Position numbers and translations under genes: made by a program
Shown here: piece by piece, positions 1 through 12,599 of the stretch
Layout of the letters: each line of letters opens with the position of its first letter
How positions within the stretch are numbered: position 1 is the stretch's first letter
Notes under the pieces: generated by a model
Database searches by the model: none
Told to the model about the DNA's origin: nothing
What the model saw: only the letters and a program-made list of their open reading frames with translations
DNA from: Cheilinus undulatus
Taxonomy: Eukaryota; Chordata; Actinopteri; Labriformes; Labridae
Direction: 5' to 3'
NCBI RefSeq assembly: GCF_018320785.1
Contig: NC_054886.1
Coordinates: 2,877,177-2,941,176, forward strand
DNA: 64,000 nucleotides

Positions 1-660
1 ACAGGTACGCTGATTTGCCATTCCTGTTCAAATAGGTGGCTATCTGATTTAAAACATGGTAACAGGGAGGGGGACACATTTTGTGTTTATTTTTTAATGA
101 CCACTGATAATATTAAGTTATATGACAGTCCTTGGTGAATTAGTCCTCCTGATATTTTATTTTATTTCATTTTGAGCTCTTCTGTGTCCACCAGAACTTT
201 TATTCTATTTTAACTTAAAAAGGCGTATATAAATATATTTTATTTCAGGGCTCACCCACTTATTTTGTGATGCTGTCTGCAGCTGTGGACTCTGAATGAT
301 GGTTAAATGTTGGTTCTATTTAATGGTCTCATCAAGGTGTAGCTATTTGAAGAACAATTCAAAAATGGCCCCATTTATTGCTAGTTGACCCATGTAGGGT
401 TCTGTTGAGAGTTAAGAGTGGATTTAACCTGTTATATGCTAGAAGGTAGGGGGACTATTTGTAGGGCAGTCTCATGTTCAGGGAAGACCAGCCCAGGGTT
501 CCAGGATGGCAAGAGGAGGTTTGTTTCTTTATCTGGTATGTTTTCTTTTTCTTTTCTGATGCAGTATTGTAGTTTCATTAGGACTTATTCTGATACAGTA
601 CACAGCCAGTGTGTGTATTTATATCAAGTCTTTTCATTACAACCCCAGTCTACAAATGGT
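1..660. other. No gene seen; left flank of block A
   Basis: No convincing coding sequence is visible. The stretch does not match the sequence beyond the other arm of block A (46876-47160 reverse-complemented). Its last part runs directly into an endonuclease-like LINE reading frame at about 661, so the right end may be the 5' or inter-ORF part of that LINE. This is inference from position only. Confidence 0.4.
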
Positions 661-898
661 TTCTGAAATAGAAAATAATCAAAAAGGTGCAATATCCTTT
701 GTTAGCAGGAATGTTAAAGGATTGAATAATCCGCTGAAACGAAGCAAAATACTGACTCACCTTAAATCACTCCATGTGGACATCAGATTCTTACAAGAGA
801 CACATTTGAAGATTGCTTGTCAGGGAGGTTGAGGTGTAAGTGGATTGGATAAATTTTCCATTCAGATTTTAATGATAAGGCCAGGGGGACAGCTATTC
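661..898 (+). mobile_element. L1/Tx1-like LINE, endonuclease N-terminal remnant
   Basis: The translated segment contains FVSRNVKGLNNPLKR and DIRFLQETHLK. These match the start of an apurinic-type LINE endonuclease, and the Glu of QETH is the conserved catalytic residue. The reading frame stops soon after, and the sequence then jumps to non-LINE DNA near 898. The other arm (46483-46865, minus strand) keeps the same segment with much more of the element, so the left copy has lost about 3.3 kb (right-arm 43390-46640). This is a dead fragment. Confidence 0.7.
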
Positions 899-2700
899 TT
901 CACACAAAAAATCACAGTGTCTTGTATTTTTAACAAAAGAAACTGACTACAAAATGATTTCTGTCAAGCTAGAAACTTGGATTTTTATTGTTGAAATCAC
1001 AGATTAAATGAAGTTACATTTACTTTTGCCCAGATTGATTTTTCTCAGTGTAAAAAGATGAATTTGTTTAATCTACATTAAAAAAATCAGATTTCTAAGT
1101 AGAGCTGGCTGGAGGTTTTTATCATACACTAAAAAAAAAAAAAAGTACCCAGTCAGATGAATCTTTACATAAACCACTCATTTATTTTAGTTGAAGAACC
1201 AACAATCTCTGTAACTTTCTCTCACTCTGTTAGTAGGTTGAACAAAGCTAGCCTTTGCTTAGTTTGGTATTTCTTCTTGAAATAAATGTAGTTTGAAGTA
1301 AAGCCGGCTTGAAAACAAACTCAGTTTTATGGTGTTGATTGATCAGAGCACAGATTTGTAGCCATTAGTTTGTGTGTTTTTCCACACTTCATTTCTAGAA
1401 GCCTCTTCCAGCAGGCTGGTATAAATCCCCCTGACTGCTGTTTGACTCTGCTTTTATTCCTCCATAGCAGAGATGATGAGTGAGGAAGAGCTCTCTCAAT
1501 CAACAGATCAGCTGTAAATTCACAAAGCTCTTTATCCCTAATACTGAAATACCCACAATGCACCACAGGGAGTGCTGATGGCTGATGGGTAGTGTAGTAT
1601 TTGTGTTTTGAAATAAAGAATGGAAGCCAGTAAAATGAAGTTTAGTTGTGTGGATGAACTCAGAAACATCAGCTGACATTACATCAATGATTCTGTTCAG
1701 GTCAACTTTTCACAACGTCTGAACAAAATAAACAGACTTCAAAATGAGGCGTATTTATGAAGCTTATTTGATTGTTTTTATTGTTATCACAGATTGAAAT
1801 CAGCTACATTTGCTGTGGCTCAGATTCAGTTTTCTCAGTGCTGTGTGGTAAAAATGTGAAGAACGCTGGAATTATACCAGAGAAGGTGATATCAGACCAG
1901 AGAAAGGCAGTTATGGTTACTAAGAGACTTGATTCTCTAACCAGATTTGACAGGATACTGAGCTCCTGAAGCCATCATTTCTACTTTTAAACTCAAATAG
2001 TAAAGCTTTATATATCCAAAGAAATACAACATTTAAGATGTAATTCGCTGCACTGAACATGAGCACTTTTTTAGTACATTTCTATTATAAATTTAGTCTT
2101 TTATACAAAAATAAATGATGCACATCACAGATTTTAGCAGCATCCAGTACAGCCAGTTATAACCTGATTTATCATCTGATTTCTTTCAAAGAACCTGACC
2201 AATAGATGTATTCAATGGCAAATGTTCCCATTTTTCATGTTTGCATAGCAGATTTTATCATGTTTTCTTCATTTTTTCAATTTTCTCCATTTTTAACCCT
2301 CGTAGCATCTTGGGGACCAAAAGTGACATTTTGGCTGTTTTTTTTTGTTTGGCTCTCAGTATACCTGTCAGTTTAAAGGCTAACTGTATGAAATTTTGCC
2401 ACTATTTATTTATTTTTTTCATTTCTATTTCCTAATTCCAAAATCCTGTCTACTAGAAGTGTATAAAATAGGAGATTTGCATCACACCGACACTCTTCCA
2501 CCTCGTGACCAAATTTGCCACATTGACTCCTATTATAACCACATATTTTTCATATGCGATAATCCTGACATATTATAGTGCTTTATCCATTAATTCCTAA
2601 TAAATCTAAGCCTTTCCCTCCAAAATATAGGGAAAAGGTGTTTTAGGTGTAATGGCCCCCTTTAACTACCAGAGGCCATCACATAAAGTTTCAGGGAAAC
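899..2700. other. No gene seen; noncoding part of block A
   Basis: This stretch is AT-rich DNA without a supportable gene. It aligns in reverse complement with right-arm DNA from about 43390 down to 39840. Two right-arm segments are missing here: the 1.64-kb LTR-like insertion (40648-42290) and about 160 bp near 42640-42810. The bases around 1878-1885 are the uninterrupted target of the LTR-like insertion. Confidence 0.6.
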
Positions 2701-2904
2701 TTCAGTGAAGGCCTGGATTTCTTACCTTGCAAAATGCATAGCAATAAAACATCTGAAGACCATAAAATGGTCTTGGTATATTAGCACTGATATAAAATAG
2801 TGGTGTGAGTATGAAAAAAAACATGAACAGAGCCCATTTGACCTGGGATTTTTCAATTGTCACACACAAACATGACTCTGACTGACTCTCAGATGAATCC
2901 TCAC

Positions 2905-4013
2905 CGGGGCTTGACATTAACACCCACCAACTAGCCAAATGTGGGTGGATTTCAGCCGTGGCGGTTAGCAGCGTGATTCTAACTAGCCACGATGGGGGGT
3001 TGAATTTATCAGTGTCACAACTTATGCCTCACTCTGAAAGTGCTTGTCTGTTAGCCATGATTATTTAGGCTTGTTACAGAGAGACGTTATTAGCACATAC
3101 AAGCCTCAAATTTCCCCCAAAATAACTGGAAACTGTCTGGTCTCTTCATCCATTTGTGCATTTTTACACAGCGCCAAGGGCTTTGACACACATAAACACA
3201 ACACTCACACACATATACTGATGTGTTGGTAATTTAGACTGAAGGTTTCTTTCTGTTTAAGGAAAAAGTTCTTCTGTTTAAAGTGCCTCTGGAGGATCAG
3301 CGCGTCAGCGCTGTGTGTTTGTGTGTGTGTGTGTGTGCGCTCCAGCTGTGTCTCTCTCACTCTTGTGAACCAAGGTGTGCAGTGAGCCTGAATATTATTT
3401 GAGTAATACTCCATCTATATTCTTTGTTGAGGGCATTCTAAATGATAAAACCTGCGCAAATGCGCGCATAATTTAAACGTCATTAATACCTTTGATACAT
3501 TTGTATAATGATTTGCCATATATCGATCATTCACCCATATAAAAGATGAGAGAAACTCTGAAACTTTAAATCAGTTCATTGAGGCAGTCAGAAACTGAGG
3601 CAGAAGGATAAAAATCTGTAAACATTCACTTTGGAGTCAAAGAAAATTAAACTAAACAGTGATTTTTTTGCTTCTATTATTAAACAACAGACAGTACAAT
3701 TGTTTAATGTTCTTCAAATGTGAGCTTCATGTTCCAAATTTAAGTCATCTATTATTTAAACAGATATTTTAATTCATTTTAGACACACATATGAAGACAT
3801 TTCCACCATAAAGTTTAGAGAAGAATAGAGCAGAGGACAGGAGAGGTAGAGCACGCATGTCATACTGTATCATACCCTTTGTACCAAATTTGACTTATAG
3901 CTCATAGTTTCCAACATCAAAATTGTTGCTAGTGGAAATACCGAGTGGCTAGTAAATTTGCAAAACCACTAGCCACTGTGGCTGGTGAGCAAAAAACTTA
4001 ATGTCAAGCCCTG
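2905..4013. mobile_element. Non-autonomous hAT transposon with 8-bp TSD
   Basis: The element is 1,109 bp long. Its ends read CGGGGCTTGACATTAA and, inverted, CAGGGCTTGACATTAA. An 8-bp direct repeat ATCCTCAC flanks it at 2897-2904 and 4014-4021. The other arm of block A carries the empty site with one copy of ATCCTCAC (around 39630), which proves a clean insertion after the duplication. Eight-bp duplications and CAGGG-type ends are typical of hAT transposons. No transposase frame is visible inside, only short microsatellites such as a TG run near 3318, so it needs a transposase from elsewhere. Confidence 0.88.
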
Positions 4014-4229
4014 ATCCTCACTGCTGGTAAGATTCCACCTCAGAAACATGCTCCTCATTCTCCTCAGAGGACTGCAAGACTGCAGCAACACACACACACA
4101 CACACACACACACACCCAAAAACAGTGTATGTTTACATATCTGCAAAAACATGCCATTCCACACATCCAATGAGGTTTCCTTTTGATCCAGAAAAAAACT
4201 GATCTTCAAACACAACTTGGCAGGTCATT

Positions 4230-4515
4230 TCTCTAGAGGAAAACCATCTGAACTTGGAGCAGGCAGTTGCTGCATGTGTGCAGCTGTCTGAGGGGAGTGA
4301 GGCGCATGTTTCTGAGGAGGATATGAGCAGTGAACTCACCTTGGAGCCAGAAAGATTCAGGGGAGGAGTACCTTCCAGACAGAGAGGAACCCTGCAACTT
4401 GACAGGGGAAAATGAAGAGGAGGAGGAAGAGGCAGTGGAGAATGACACCTCTCAATGGAGGTCATGAAATGGTGAAATCCTTCGGTCTTCCTCACATGAA
4501 GTGACCCTGCCATTT
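4230..4515 (+). pseudogene. Possible piggyBac-like transposase N-terminal remnant
   Basis: The translation has acidic runs and short blocks such as REEPCNLTGENEEEEEE and NGEILRSSSHEVTLPF, which resemble the acidic N-terminus of fish piggyBac-like transposases. No DDD catalytic core is present. The equivalent stretch in the other arm (39176-39480) reads a little better on the minus strand. The identification is weak, and the CA microsatellite at 4085-4115 lies just upstream. Confidence 0.25.
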
Positions 4516-5217
4516 TGACCTGTCCAAGACTGAGCTTATTATCATTCCGGCCAGTCCCACTGTGGAACCACAGATCAGTATCCAACTTGGATCAAATATC
4601 TCATGCCCACTAAGTCTGCCTGAAATCTTGGTGTCATGATTGATGACCAGCTAACCTTCAAGGTTCATGTGGCCTCGATTGCTCAGTCCTGCTGAATTTC
4701 CCTCTATAACATCAGGAGGATCAGACCCTACCTGACAACACAGCTCCTGGTACCAGCTCTTGTAATGTCAGGCATTGACTACTGCAACTCATTACTGGCA
4801 GGTCTCCCTGCATGCACAGTTAAACCTCTGCAGATGATCCAGAACCCTGCAGCACGTCTGGTCTTCAACCAACCCAAGAGAGCTTGTCATTCCTCTTTTA
4901 ATCTCTCTACACTGGCTTCCAGTTGCAGCTCGCATTAAATTCAAAACTCTAATCATTGTTTACAAAGCAGTAACCAAAACTGCTCCTGTTGACCTGGAGT
5001 CCCTCATCCAGGTCTACACTACTTCTCGCCCACTACACTCAGCCAGCGAAAGGCGCCTGGTACTTCCAGCACATCAGGCTCCTAAGTCACTAAGTCCAAT
5101 CTTCTCCTCTGTTGTCCCTAAGTGGTGGCATGAATTACCCAACTCCATTCAATCTGCAGAGTTCCTCTCTACTTTCAAGAGAAAGCTAAAGAGCTCTTTA
5201 GGGAACACTATGCACTA
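4515..5217 (+). mobile_element. L2-type LINE, 3' end of reverse transcriptase ORF
   Basis: Pieces of the C-terminal part of a fish L2 (Maui-like) reverse transcriptase can be read across frames: DLSKTELIIIPASPTVEPQ, VMIDDQLTFKVHVASIAQSC, PLQMIQNPAARLVF, and a final stretch on STFKRKLKSSL. Several frameshifts and stops break the frame. The fragment ends near 5217 at the usual end of these elements and is followed by a tandem array. The other arm retains only part of it (38797-39187), and the homology breaks at 4903. Confidence 0.75.
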
Positions 5218-5220
5218 AAC

Positions 5221-5650
5221 TAGACTATTCTCCTCTGCTGTCTCCAGTGGTAGAATGAGTCTTATCTAGACTATTCTCCTCTGTTGTCTCAGTGGTAGAA
5301 TGAGTCTTATCTAGACTATTCTCCTCTGTTGTCTCCAGTGGTAGAATGAGTCTTATCTAGACTATTCTCCTCTGTCTCAGTGGTAGAATGAGTCTTATCT
5401 AGACTATTCTCCTCTGTTGTCTCCAGTGGTAGAATGAGTCTTATCTAGACTATTCTCCTCTGTCTCAGTGGTAGAATGAGTCTTATCTAGACTATTCTCT
5501 GCTGTTTCCAGTGGTAGAATGAGTCTTATCTAGACTATTCTCCTCTGTCTCAGTGGTAGAATGAGTCTTATCTAGACTATTCTCCTCTGTTGTCTCAGTG
5601 GGAGAATGAGTCTTATCTAGACTATTCTCAACTGTTGTCTCCAGTGGAGC
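5221..5650. repeat. Minisatellite, units of about 45-48 bp
   Basis: About nine tandem copies of a unit are built on TCTAGACTATTCTCCTCTG and GTGGTAGAATGAGTCTTA. Units differ by small deletions (TGTCTCC against GTCTC). The array begins directly after the L2 fragment. The right arm has unrelated DNA at this place, so the array is private to the left copy. Confidence 0.85.
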
Positions 5651-5799
5651 ACTGACATAAAGAACGCAACACAGAAATGACATTTCTTTTCTTCATTTAC
5701 CTGCAGTGTAACTCTGGCAAACAGTCAGAGCAGACACAAGGTGCTGGTTTAGTTTTCAACACAACACCGCCACCTAGTGGACTTGTTCTTCCTCTACCT

Positions 5800-6720
5800 C
5801 AGTGGTTCTCAAGCTTTTCAGCCCACGACCCCCAAAATAAAGGTGCAGGGGCCAGGGACCCCCACTGTTCCTGAAGGTGGTTGAACACTTTCATTTACTT
5901 ACACCTACTTACAGTTACTCTGATGACCACTCAACAGTAACGGAGTTACCCCCCCTTCAGCAGAGGACAAATAACTTTATTCTATTCAAATAAATGACTT
6001 TTTACTTTGTTAAATCCTAGAACTATTTTAATTTTATTTTAAAATGATTACATTTGACAATTCATGTCTTTTATATGCTAAACCCACCACCACCACCCCT
6101 CAGCGGAGGACAAATAACTTTATTCCCAGGAAAATGAAAGAGCAGATTGACCTTGTTAAATTCTAGGACTACTTTTATTCTATTTTAAAATAATTAATTT
6201 GACTTTTTATATCTTTTATATGCTGAACCCGCCACCACCCCCCCTCAGCGGAGGACAAATAACTTTATTCTATGCAAAATAAATACAATATTTTACTTTT
6301 CTTAAATTTTAAAAATATTTGTATTATATTTGAAATTTAATTAACTAGACAATATTCATAATATTCTAACCCCCCTCCCCCCCTCAGCGGAGGACAAATA
6401 ACTTTATTCTATGCCAAATTAATACAATATTTTAATTTTCTTATATTTTAAAAATATTTTTATTATATTTGAAAATTAATTAACTAGACAATTAATATTC
6501 AAAATATTCTAAACCCGCCACCACCCCCCCTCAGCGGAGGACAAATAACTTTATTCTATGCCAAATTAATACAATATTTTAATTTTCTTATATTTTAAAA
6601 ATATTTTTATTATATTTGAAAATTAATTAACTAGACAATTAATATTCAAAATATTCTAAACCCGCCACCACCAGCCCTCAACAGAGGACAAATAACTTTA
6701 CTTCTAATGACTGTTTTTTC
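5800..6720. repeat. hAT-like terminus plus 145-bp tandem array (6 units)
   Basis: The stretch opens with CAGTGGTTCTCAAGCTTTTC, a typical hAT-type end. A tandem array follows, with units of about 145 bp that each contain CAGCGGAGGACAAATAACTT and a C-rich tract. Unit starts are seen near 5970, 6108, 6255, 6398, 6540 and 6687. The other arm holds twelve units (35822-37445). The C-rich tract is G-rich on the other strand and could form a G-quadruplex. Each unit carries AATAAA on the minus strand. Confidence 0.75.
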
Positions 6721-7450
6721 TTTATGACTTTATTGTAAGAATTTAAACCCACTATCCCCATTCAACGACATATAAATCAACTTTACTGAAAAAAATCACT
6801 TAATTAGATGCCAAAACTTTTTTTTTTTAATTTTATCTAAAAACTCCAAAATATAAACTGAATTCTGCTCAATGTTTGTATCATGGTAAATCTGCTTATT
6901 TTCCCTCTTTCGTCTTTAATTCATTTCTTATTATTATTTGTATTATTATTTTTAATTCTTATTCTACATCTAAAACTTTAGGATTTTTAGGTCTTTAATT
7001 TCAGACAACTTTAACTTATTCTCTACTTTAACATATATTTTGAAAACTACTGCTAGCATATCTATAAAATTGGATTTTGAGGAAACATTTTCTCTGATAT
7101 TCTTTCTTGTTGGTATTTTTTTTTTCTTGCTTTTTAGTCTTGTGTAACTACGCCCTAGAGTTTCAGCTACCCTGAAATTTGCACCATGTCTTGAGAAATT
7201 GATGGATAGGGCTACGAGGCTCCTGCTCCACCATCTGAGCTGATCCAGAGCTCCATACTTACCTTTGTTGTTTGTGTTACCTGAATGGGAGGAGCTTGCC
7301 TTAGACGTCCTCTGTTAAATCCAGGTTGGTGGGTTGTTCCTCGAGTTCTTCTCGCTGCATGAACTCCACTAAACTCCAGACTGATCCAGGTCCATGTGGT
7401 CCAGACATCCCCAAGTTTTAGAACATCTGGTACCTTCCAGATCCTGGTGT
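6721..7450. other. AT-rich DNA, no ORF seen; candidate splice donor
   Basis: No ORF can be supported. On the minus strand a strong donor-like sequence, AAAG followed by GTAAGTATGG, lies near 7260. Its counterpart in the right arm is at 35254/35255. It may be the end of a long exon 2 of the block A gene, which would make the transcript spliced again after the stop codon. This is inference from consensus only. Confidence 0.35.
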
Positions 7451-7539
7451 GAGCTGTGGTCCAACAGCCTTTAGGGAGTTTCCCATGGTGCAGCTTTCTG
7501 GTCCATCTTCTTTCCTATGTTCCTGTCCTGTTAAATACA

Positions 7540-8205
7540 CGAGGTGTTGACAGCCCTGCCAGACGCAAGAGTGACCTGAGGCATTGCTGTTCCTGCAAAG
7601 GACAGCGATGCCTCAGGATCCCTCGAGTTGCAAGACAAGTCGATACTTCCTCGTGCTTCAAGAAAAAGAGGTAGGCTGTTAAAATCCCGGTGCAAGACAC
7701 TACCTGGGATCTTTGAAGCCCTGCAGGATGCAGAGGCTCCTTGAGGACTATCTTGCCCAGCCAGACGCAAAGGCAAGATGTCAAAAAGGGTCCGTTTTCC
7801 CTAGTGCAAGTAAAAAAGGAAATGTCCCGGTGCAAGACGCTACTCGGGTTGTCAAGCCCCGCCAGTCGCAAAGGCTTGTTCTAAGGGTCTAAAGGGTCCG
7901 TTATCCCTACCCTGTGAATGAGAAGCCCCGCCAGTCGCAAGGGCTTGTTAAGAATTTAAAGGGTCCGTTATCCCTGCACTACAAAAAAAACAAGAAGCCC
8001 CGCCAGACGCAAAGGCTTGTTAAGAGTTTAAAGGGTCCATTATCCCTGCACTACAAAAAAAAACAAAACAAAAAAAAAACAAGAAGCCCTGCCAGACGCA
8101 AAGGCAAGATTTGAAAGGGTCCATTGTCCCTACAATTTAAGAAATAAATGGCCTGAGAATGGGTCCGTTGTCTTGAGCCCAGCCAGATGCAAAGGCTTGT
8201 TCTTA
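7540..8205 (-). repeat. Repeated GCCTTTGCGACTGGC modules, 3' of gene (left copy)
   Basis: Eight degenerate copies of a short module lie on the minus strand, with core GCCTTTGCGACTGGCGGGGC and spacings from about 35 to 160 bp, mostly near 70. Most are separated by AACGGACCCTTT-like spacers. They are found near 7560, 7722, 7757, 7857, 7926, 7998, 8087 and 8178. They lie immediately downstream of the block A gene stop codon in the same orientation, so they probably belong to its 3' untranslated region. Each core can fold into a small stem (AAGCC with GGCTT). The right copy has seven. Confidence 0.7.
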
Positions 8206-8369
8206 GGCGTTTTGCCTGTCCTGGTAATTATAAATCCTGGTGTAAGATTCCACTCAGGGTGTCAAAAATCCAACCAGGGTGAAGGAGTCCTCCAGAATCT
8301 ATGGTCCTGTGATGTGAAGGATGGTGCTGCACCAATCCAGCCAAAGAGTTCTGATGGACGACTACAGAA

Positions 8370-11300
8370 TCAGTCTGAGTCGCTGTCATCAGCCCCCCTC
8401 AGCCTCTTGGCAGCAGGACCCTCCTCATCATCATCGCTGTCCTCCCTCGCTCGTCGTCTCCCTGAGGAGCTGAGTCCAGATGTTGATGGAACAGGGTTGT
8501 TATCGTAGCTGTCCTCATCCTCTGGCATAGAGCTGTCAGAATCACCTGGTCCGATGTTCTCGACAGCAATGGACGGGAGATGGATCATATCCCCATCCTG
8601 GTCTGCCTCAGGATGCTCGCTGCCAGACTCTGACTCTGACTCTTCCCATAAAACATCACGCTCTGGATCATACTCCTCTGGATAATTATGCTCTTCATAA
8701 TCATCCTCTAGATGATCATGCTCTTCATAATCATCCTCTAGATGATCATGCTCTTCATAATCATCCTCTAGATGATCATCTTCTTGCTGCATCAAGTCCA
8801 CTTGCTGCCGTTGGTCAGCAAGAAACTGATCAACTGCAGCAGCAATAGGGTCAGCCTCAGGTTCAGGGTCCTCATGTTGGAAAGGAGGTAAAGGGTCAAC
8901 AAAAGGAAGATGAACCTCAGGACCGACATGGGGGAAAGGAAGATCAGCGTGAGAGAAAGCATAAGGATAAGCATTAGGGTAAGAATAAGAATAAGGATAG
9001 GCAGGAGAGTAAGCATAGGGATAAGCATACAGAGAAGGAGCATAAGCAGGAGGATATGCCAAAGGATAAGCAGGAGAATAAGAGTACGGATACACAAAAG
9101 GGTAAGCAGGAGCAGCATGAGGATGAGCTCCAGGGAAAGGATGAACAGCAACAGGAGCAATAGGATGGACAGGAAAAGCAGCAGGCTCAGCAGGAGAAGG
9201 AGCAGCAGGATCATGAAGATTAGCAGCAAGAGGAGCGTCAGGAAGAAATGCAGGATAGGCAGGAGCTGCAGGAGGATCTACAGGAGCAAATGAAGCAGAG
9301 GGAGGAGCAGCAGGTCCAGGATGGGCTGCAGGAGGAGCAGCAGGTCCAGGGTGGGCTGCAGGAGAAGCAGCAGGATCACCATGATGAACGGCACCACCTA
9401 GAGGAGACACAATATCTAAAAAGTTAAGATTTGTACGTCCATAAAATAGACTGAAACAAGAGGCTGTCAGACATAATTAACCTTTTTGATGATAAAACTT
9501 AAACATTATATTATCTACAATAACTGCACTCTATGGTCATATCCATCACTGATTTTATGGCGCATTAATGCTCTTTACTCAGTTTGCATATCAGCAGCTC
9601 TGTATGTCAGATCAGGGTTTGGATCCTTCTTCTATTTCAGACATAATGGGGGCAAACCCAGGACGCATTTGTTAGAAAATGAAGTTAAAAGAAACTGAAT
9701 TTCACAAAAGTCAGTGGTTTCATTAATCATATTTCAGTTTCAAATCTATGATAAAATGTAAATAAAACCTTTATGATGATATGTAACAATTAACAGACAG
9801 GCACCCAGCTCTGCTAATGGACAAACAAGTGTGCTATGAAACTGAGTCCATGTAAGAAGAAACATCCACAATCACAACCTGATAAATAAAATACCATTAC
9901 AACCAGGGGAGATATTTTGGTCCAGTTGATAGTAAATTGACATAATTAGAAGGTTTACTATGATACAGCAGTTGTTTTTAATGGCTATACATCCTGAAAA
10001 CTACTCCTTAAGTAGATTCAACAGTTATTTTTTAATAATAATACAGTGACTATAAATAACTGAATTTGGGAGATTAAAAATCACTTTCACTGGCACTTTT
10101 TTAAATTATCTCTATCTTGTTTTCACTTATAAAAGCATATTTTATTTATAATGAATATATTCCCAATAATAAAACAAATAGCTGTGATAAAAAAAGGAAA
10201 TATTCATATTTGAGTGATTACATGCCAGAACATGAATGTCTTTATTAAATCTAGCTCAATAAATACGAGCTAAAAACACAAATGATCTTATATTTTTTAT
10301 TTATTTATCACACGTAAATCAAACACGTTGAGGAGTCGGGAATCATAAAAACCCTGATCCCTCTTTTCATATTAAAATACATGAACAAGGCCAAAATATT
10401 CCTGACACATCTCTGAAAACATCGATGAAAGAAAGGATCAATATATCTGACTAAACTTCAACAACCATGTTAAAAAAATAAACCTTCTCCTCAGTGGAAC
10501 AAGCTCTATTAAATACACATGCTCATTAACATCCTTGTATTTGCCACCAACCTTCCTAAATTATTTTCATATGTCTGAAGTCCAAAAATGCTTTTTGTTC
10601 TCAAAGGCTGCGTTCACACTAAAGTTCAAAGTCACCTGAATATGAAGTTTTTTGCTCATATGTGACTTATATCTGATTTTTTCTGACAGTGTGAACAGCA
10701 CAAGTCACACTGAATCTGACCTTTTCCAACCAGATTCAGGCCACTTTCATATGTGGTTCTAACTCAGATATGTATCTGATCTTTGGAGTTCAACTGCAGT
10801 GTGAACAGGCAAACAAACAAAAAGAATAAGATCTGAGAAAAAATCTGAATCCATCATTAAGGCCAGATCTCAACACCTAATTTAGTAGAATCTGATGCCA
10901 TCAAACCAAAATAAAAGTGTTTTTCAAACAGAACACATCTGTTTTCTAATGACTACAGAGCCCCAGAAATGACAGGGTCAAAAAAAATAATGTATTGTGG
11001 CAACAATATACCTATAACGTGCAGACAAAATACTAATTCATGACCACAAAATACTAATTCATGACCACAAAATACTAATTCATGTTCTCAAGATAGTAAT
11101 TCTAATACTAGTGTTAGAAATATACTAATTTTATTTACATCCTTTTAAATAATGAAGTCATAAATAATTACAATTGATTATTATTTAACCTTTTAAATCA
11201 AGAAAACAGCATATATCCAACAGTCTGTGTTTGCTAACAGGTCAATGACACTTCTGTTAGCCGAGCTGCTGATATTTACTGAGACTATTAACCAGAAATA

Positions 11301-11659
11301 CACGATTTTAAAGACGATTTTAATACACTTTTATTTGAACAAATATATTTGAAGAGTTGAGCAACGATAAATAAGCACATCTCAGCATAAAATAATCACT
11401 GTAAATCAGCAAAACTTTGACTAGCCTTAATCGAACATTTTGTGTTTTGCTAACAGGTGAATTACATTTAGATTAGCTGTCGATCTTTACATGAGATAAT
11501 TCATCTAATTTTACAGCATATTTGGAATAAAACACATCTAAAGACATGAAGACAGAAATAAAGATTGTTTTAAAAATACATTTATTGGTGAAAATATGAG
11601 GATGTCTTACTAGCAAGGCTGGTTAGCCATCGTCTGACCCAGGCCAGCAGGCGGTCCAT
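8370..11659 (-). CDS. Uncharacterised two-exon gene, left copy (364 aa)
   Basis: I do not recognise this family. Exon 1 coding (11659-11611) starts MDRLLAWVRRWLTSLA and ends at a GTAAGA donor. Exon 2 (9415-8370) follows a TTTTTAG acceptor, and the phases join exactly. In order the protein has an amphipathic N-terminus, two HPGPAAPPAA-type repeats, a Pro/Ala/His region, a Tyr/Pro/Ala region (PAYPYSYSYPNAYPYAF), three EDDYEEHDHL acidic repeats, and an acidic Ser-rich tail with GRRRARED and AAKRLRG, which could act as nuclear signals. No enzyme motif or transmembrane segment is visible. The frame is open throughout. Compared with the right copy it has four fewer Pro/Ala repeats, one more acidic repeat, an extra IAP, lacks one Ser-Glu pair, and lacks a 30-residue duplication. 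A nuclear, low-complexity protein is an inference. Confidence 0.6.
10606..10812. mobile_element. MITE-like repeat with inverted ends, in intron
   Basis: The stretch starts GCTGCGTTCACACTAAAGTTC and ends with GAGTTCAACTGCAGTGTGAAC, so its ends are inverted copies of one another. Its interior repeats ATATCTGA-like words. It resembles common fish non-autonomous elements with GTTCACAC ends. It sits in the intron of the block A gene in both arms, so it predates the duplication. No target duplication was verified. Confidence 0.4.
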
Positions 11660-11905
11660 CACGGTGGTAGAGCTTTATTTTCACCAGGTATTTCTAGATG
11701 ATTTTGATTTGGATTATTTATTAAGATTATTTGTTGAAGATTTCACTTGTCCAGGTGTTTGATTTCCGGCTGTAGAGAAAGTTTTCTCCAAAGTTTTCGC
11801 TCTCCAAACAGTTTCAACAGTCAGGCCAACGGGTGTAAAGTCTGAATGGAACGATAAATTCAAAAAAGTTCTTTGGCTGTCATCTTCGAATCAAACGTCA
11901 CGGAT

Positions 11906-11919
11906 GTTACCATGGCAAC
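11906..11919 (-). promoter_or_regulatory. Palindromic RFX X-box, left copy
   Basis: On the minus strand the sequence reads GTTGCCATGGTAAC, a perfect inverted-repeat X-box of the kind bound by RFX factors. It lies about 250 bp upstream of the ATG of the left gene copy and is followed by TGACGTTT, a CRE-like half site. GCGTCACTC-type repeats lie just upstream. The same block is conserved in the right arm at 30579-30592. Confidence 0.65.
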
Positions 11920-12599
11920 GAGTGACGCGTGTGAGTGACGCACGCGCATGTGAGTGCACGACACAGAAAATAAAACAATCTCAAAAATAAATCTGAATAA
12001 TTGGGTTATGAGAAATAAAGAGGATTTATAAGGGGAAAAACCAAAATGTGTGGAAGAGAATCTGACCAAATGAAGCTCTTTTCCTGTATTTTAGAGCCGA
12101 ATTATTCTTTTTACAAGTGTTTCCAGCCCAGAACCATCAGTTATCATTAGCATATTAGCAGGAAGCATTATACAATTAAAAAACATACTTAAATAAGTTA
12201 CTGTTCACTCCCACCAAATCTGTCATTTTACAAGAATCAAAATGGCCACTGTGTAAATATTGTGCAGTTAAATGATGTCATATAGTCCATGGGCCAGACC
12301 CCAACATTTCAGATATCAGTACCACTCAAGGTGGCAAAGGTTTGAAATCCTTTTTGAAAAGGTCCATGTCTGTAGTAAATATTTAGTCCTGATAGACTTT
12401 CCTGAGTGGTAGCTGAGTCATAGTTATCACCTGATGAAGTTCATCTCTTAATCTCCATTACCATAAGGAATGGCTATGCAAATGCTGCTTCTTGGACTTC
12501 AGAGGGAGATTCAACTGAATGTCAAACAGTAAATGAACTTTAAAAACCCCACAAGTCAGTAATAAATCACTGCCTTTGTCTTCTGAAGTTCAGGTAGAG

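Noticed and set aside
418-666. 82-residue ORF at left edge
   Set aside because: No homologous protein features. It merges into LINE DNA and is not kept in the other arm.
4133-4585. 150-residue minus-strand ORF
   Set aside because: It is antisense to a probable piggyBac-like remnant and low in protein-like features. The right arm breaks it to 108 residues on the other end.
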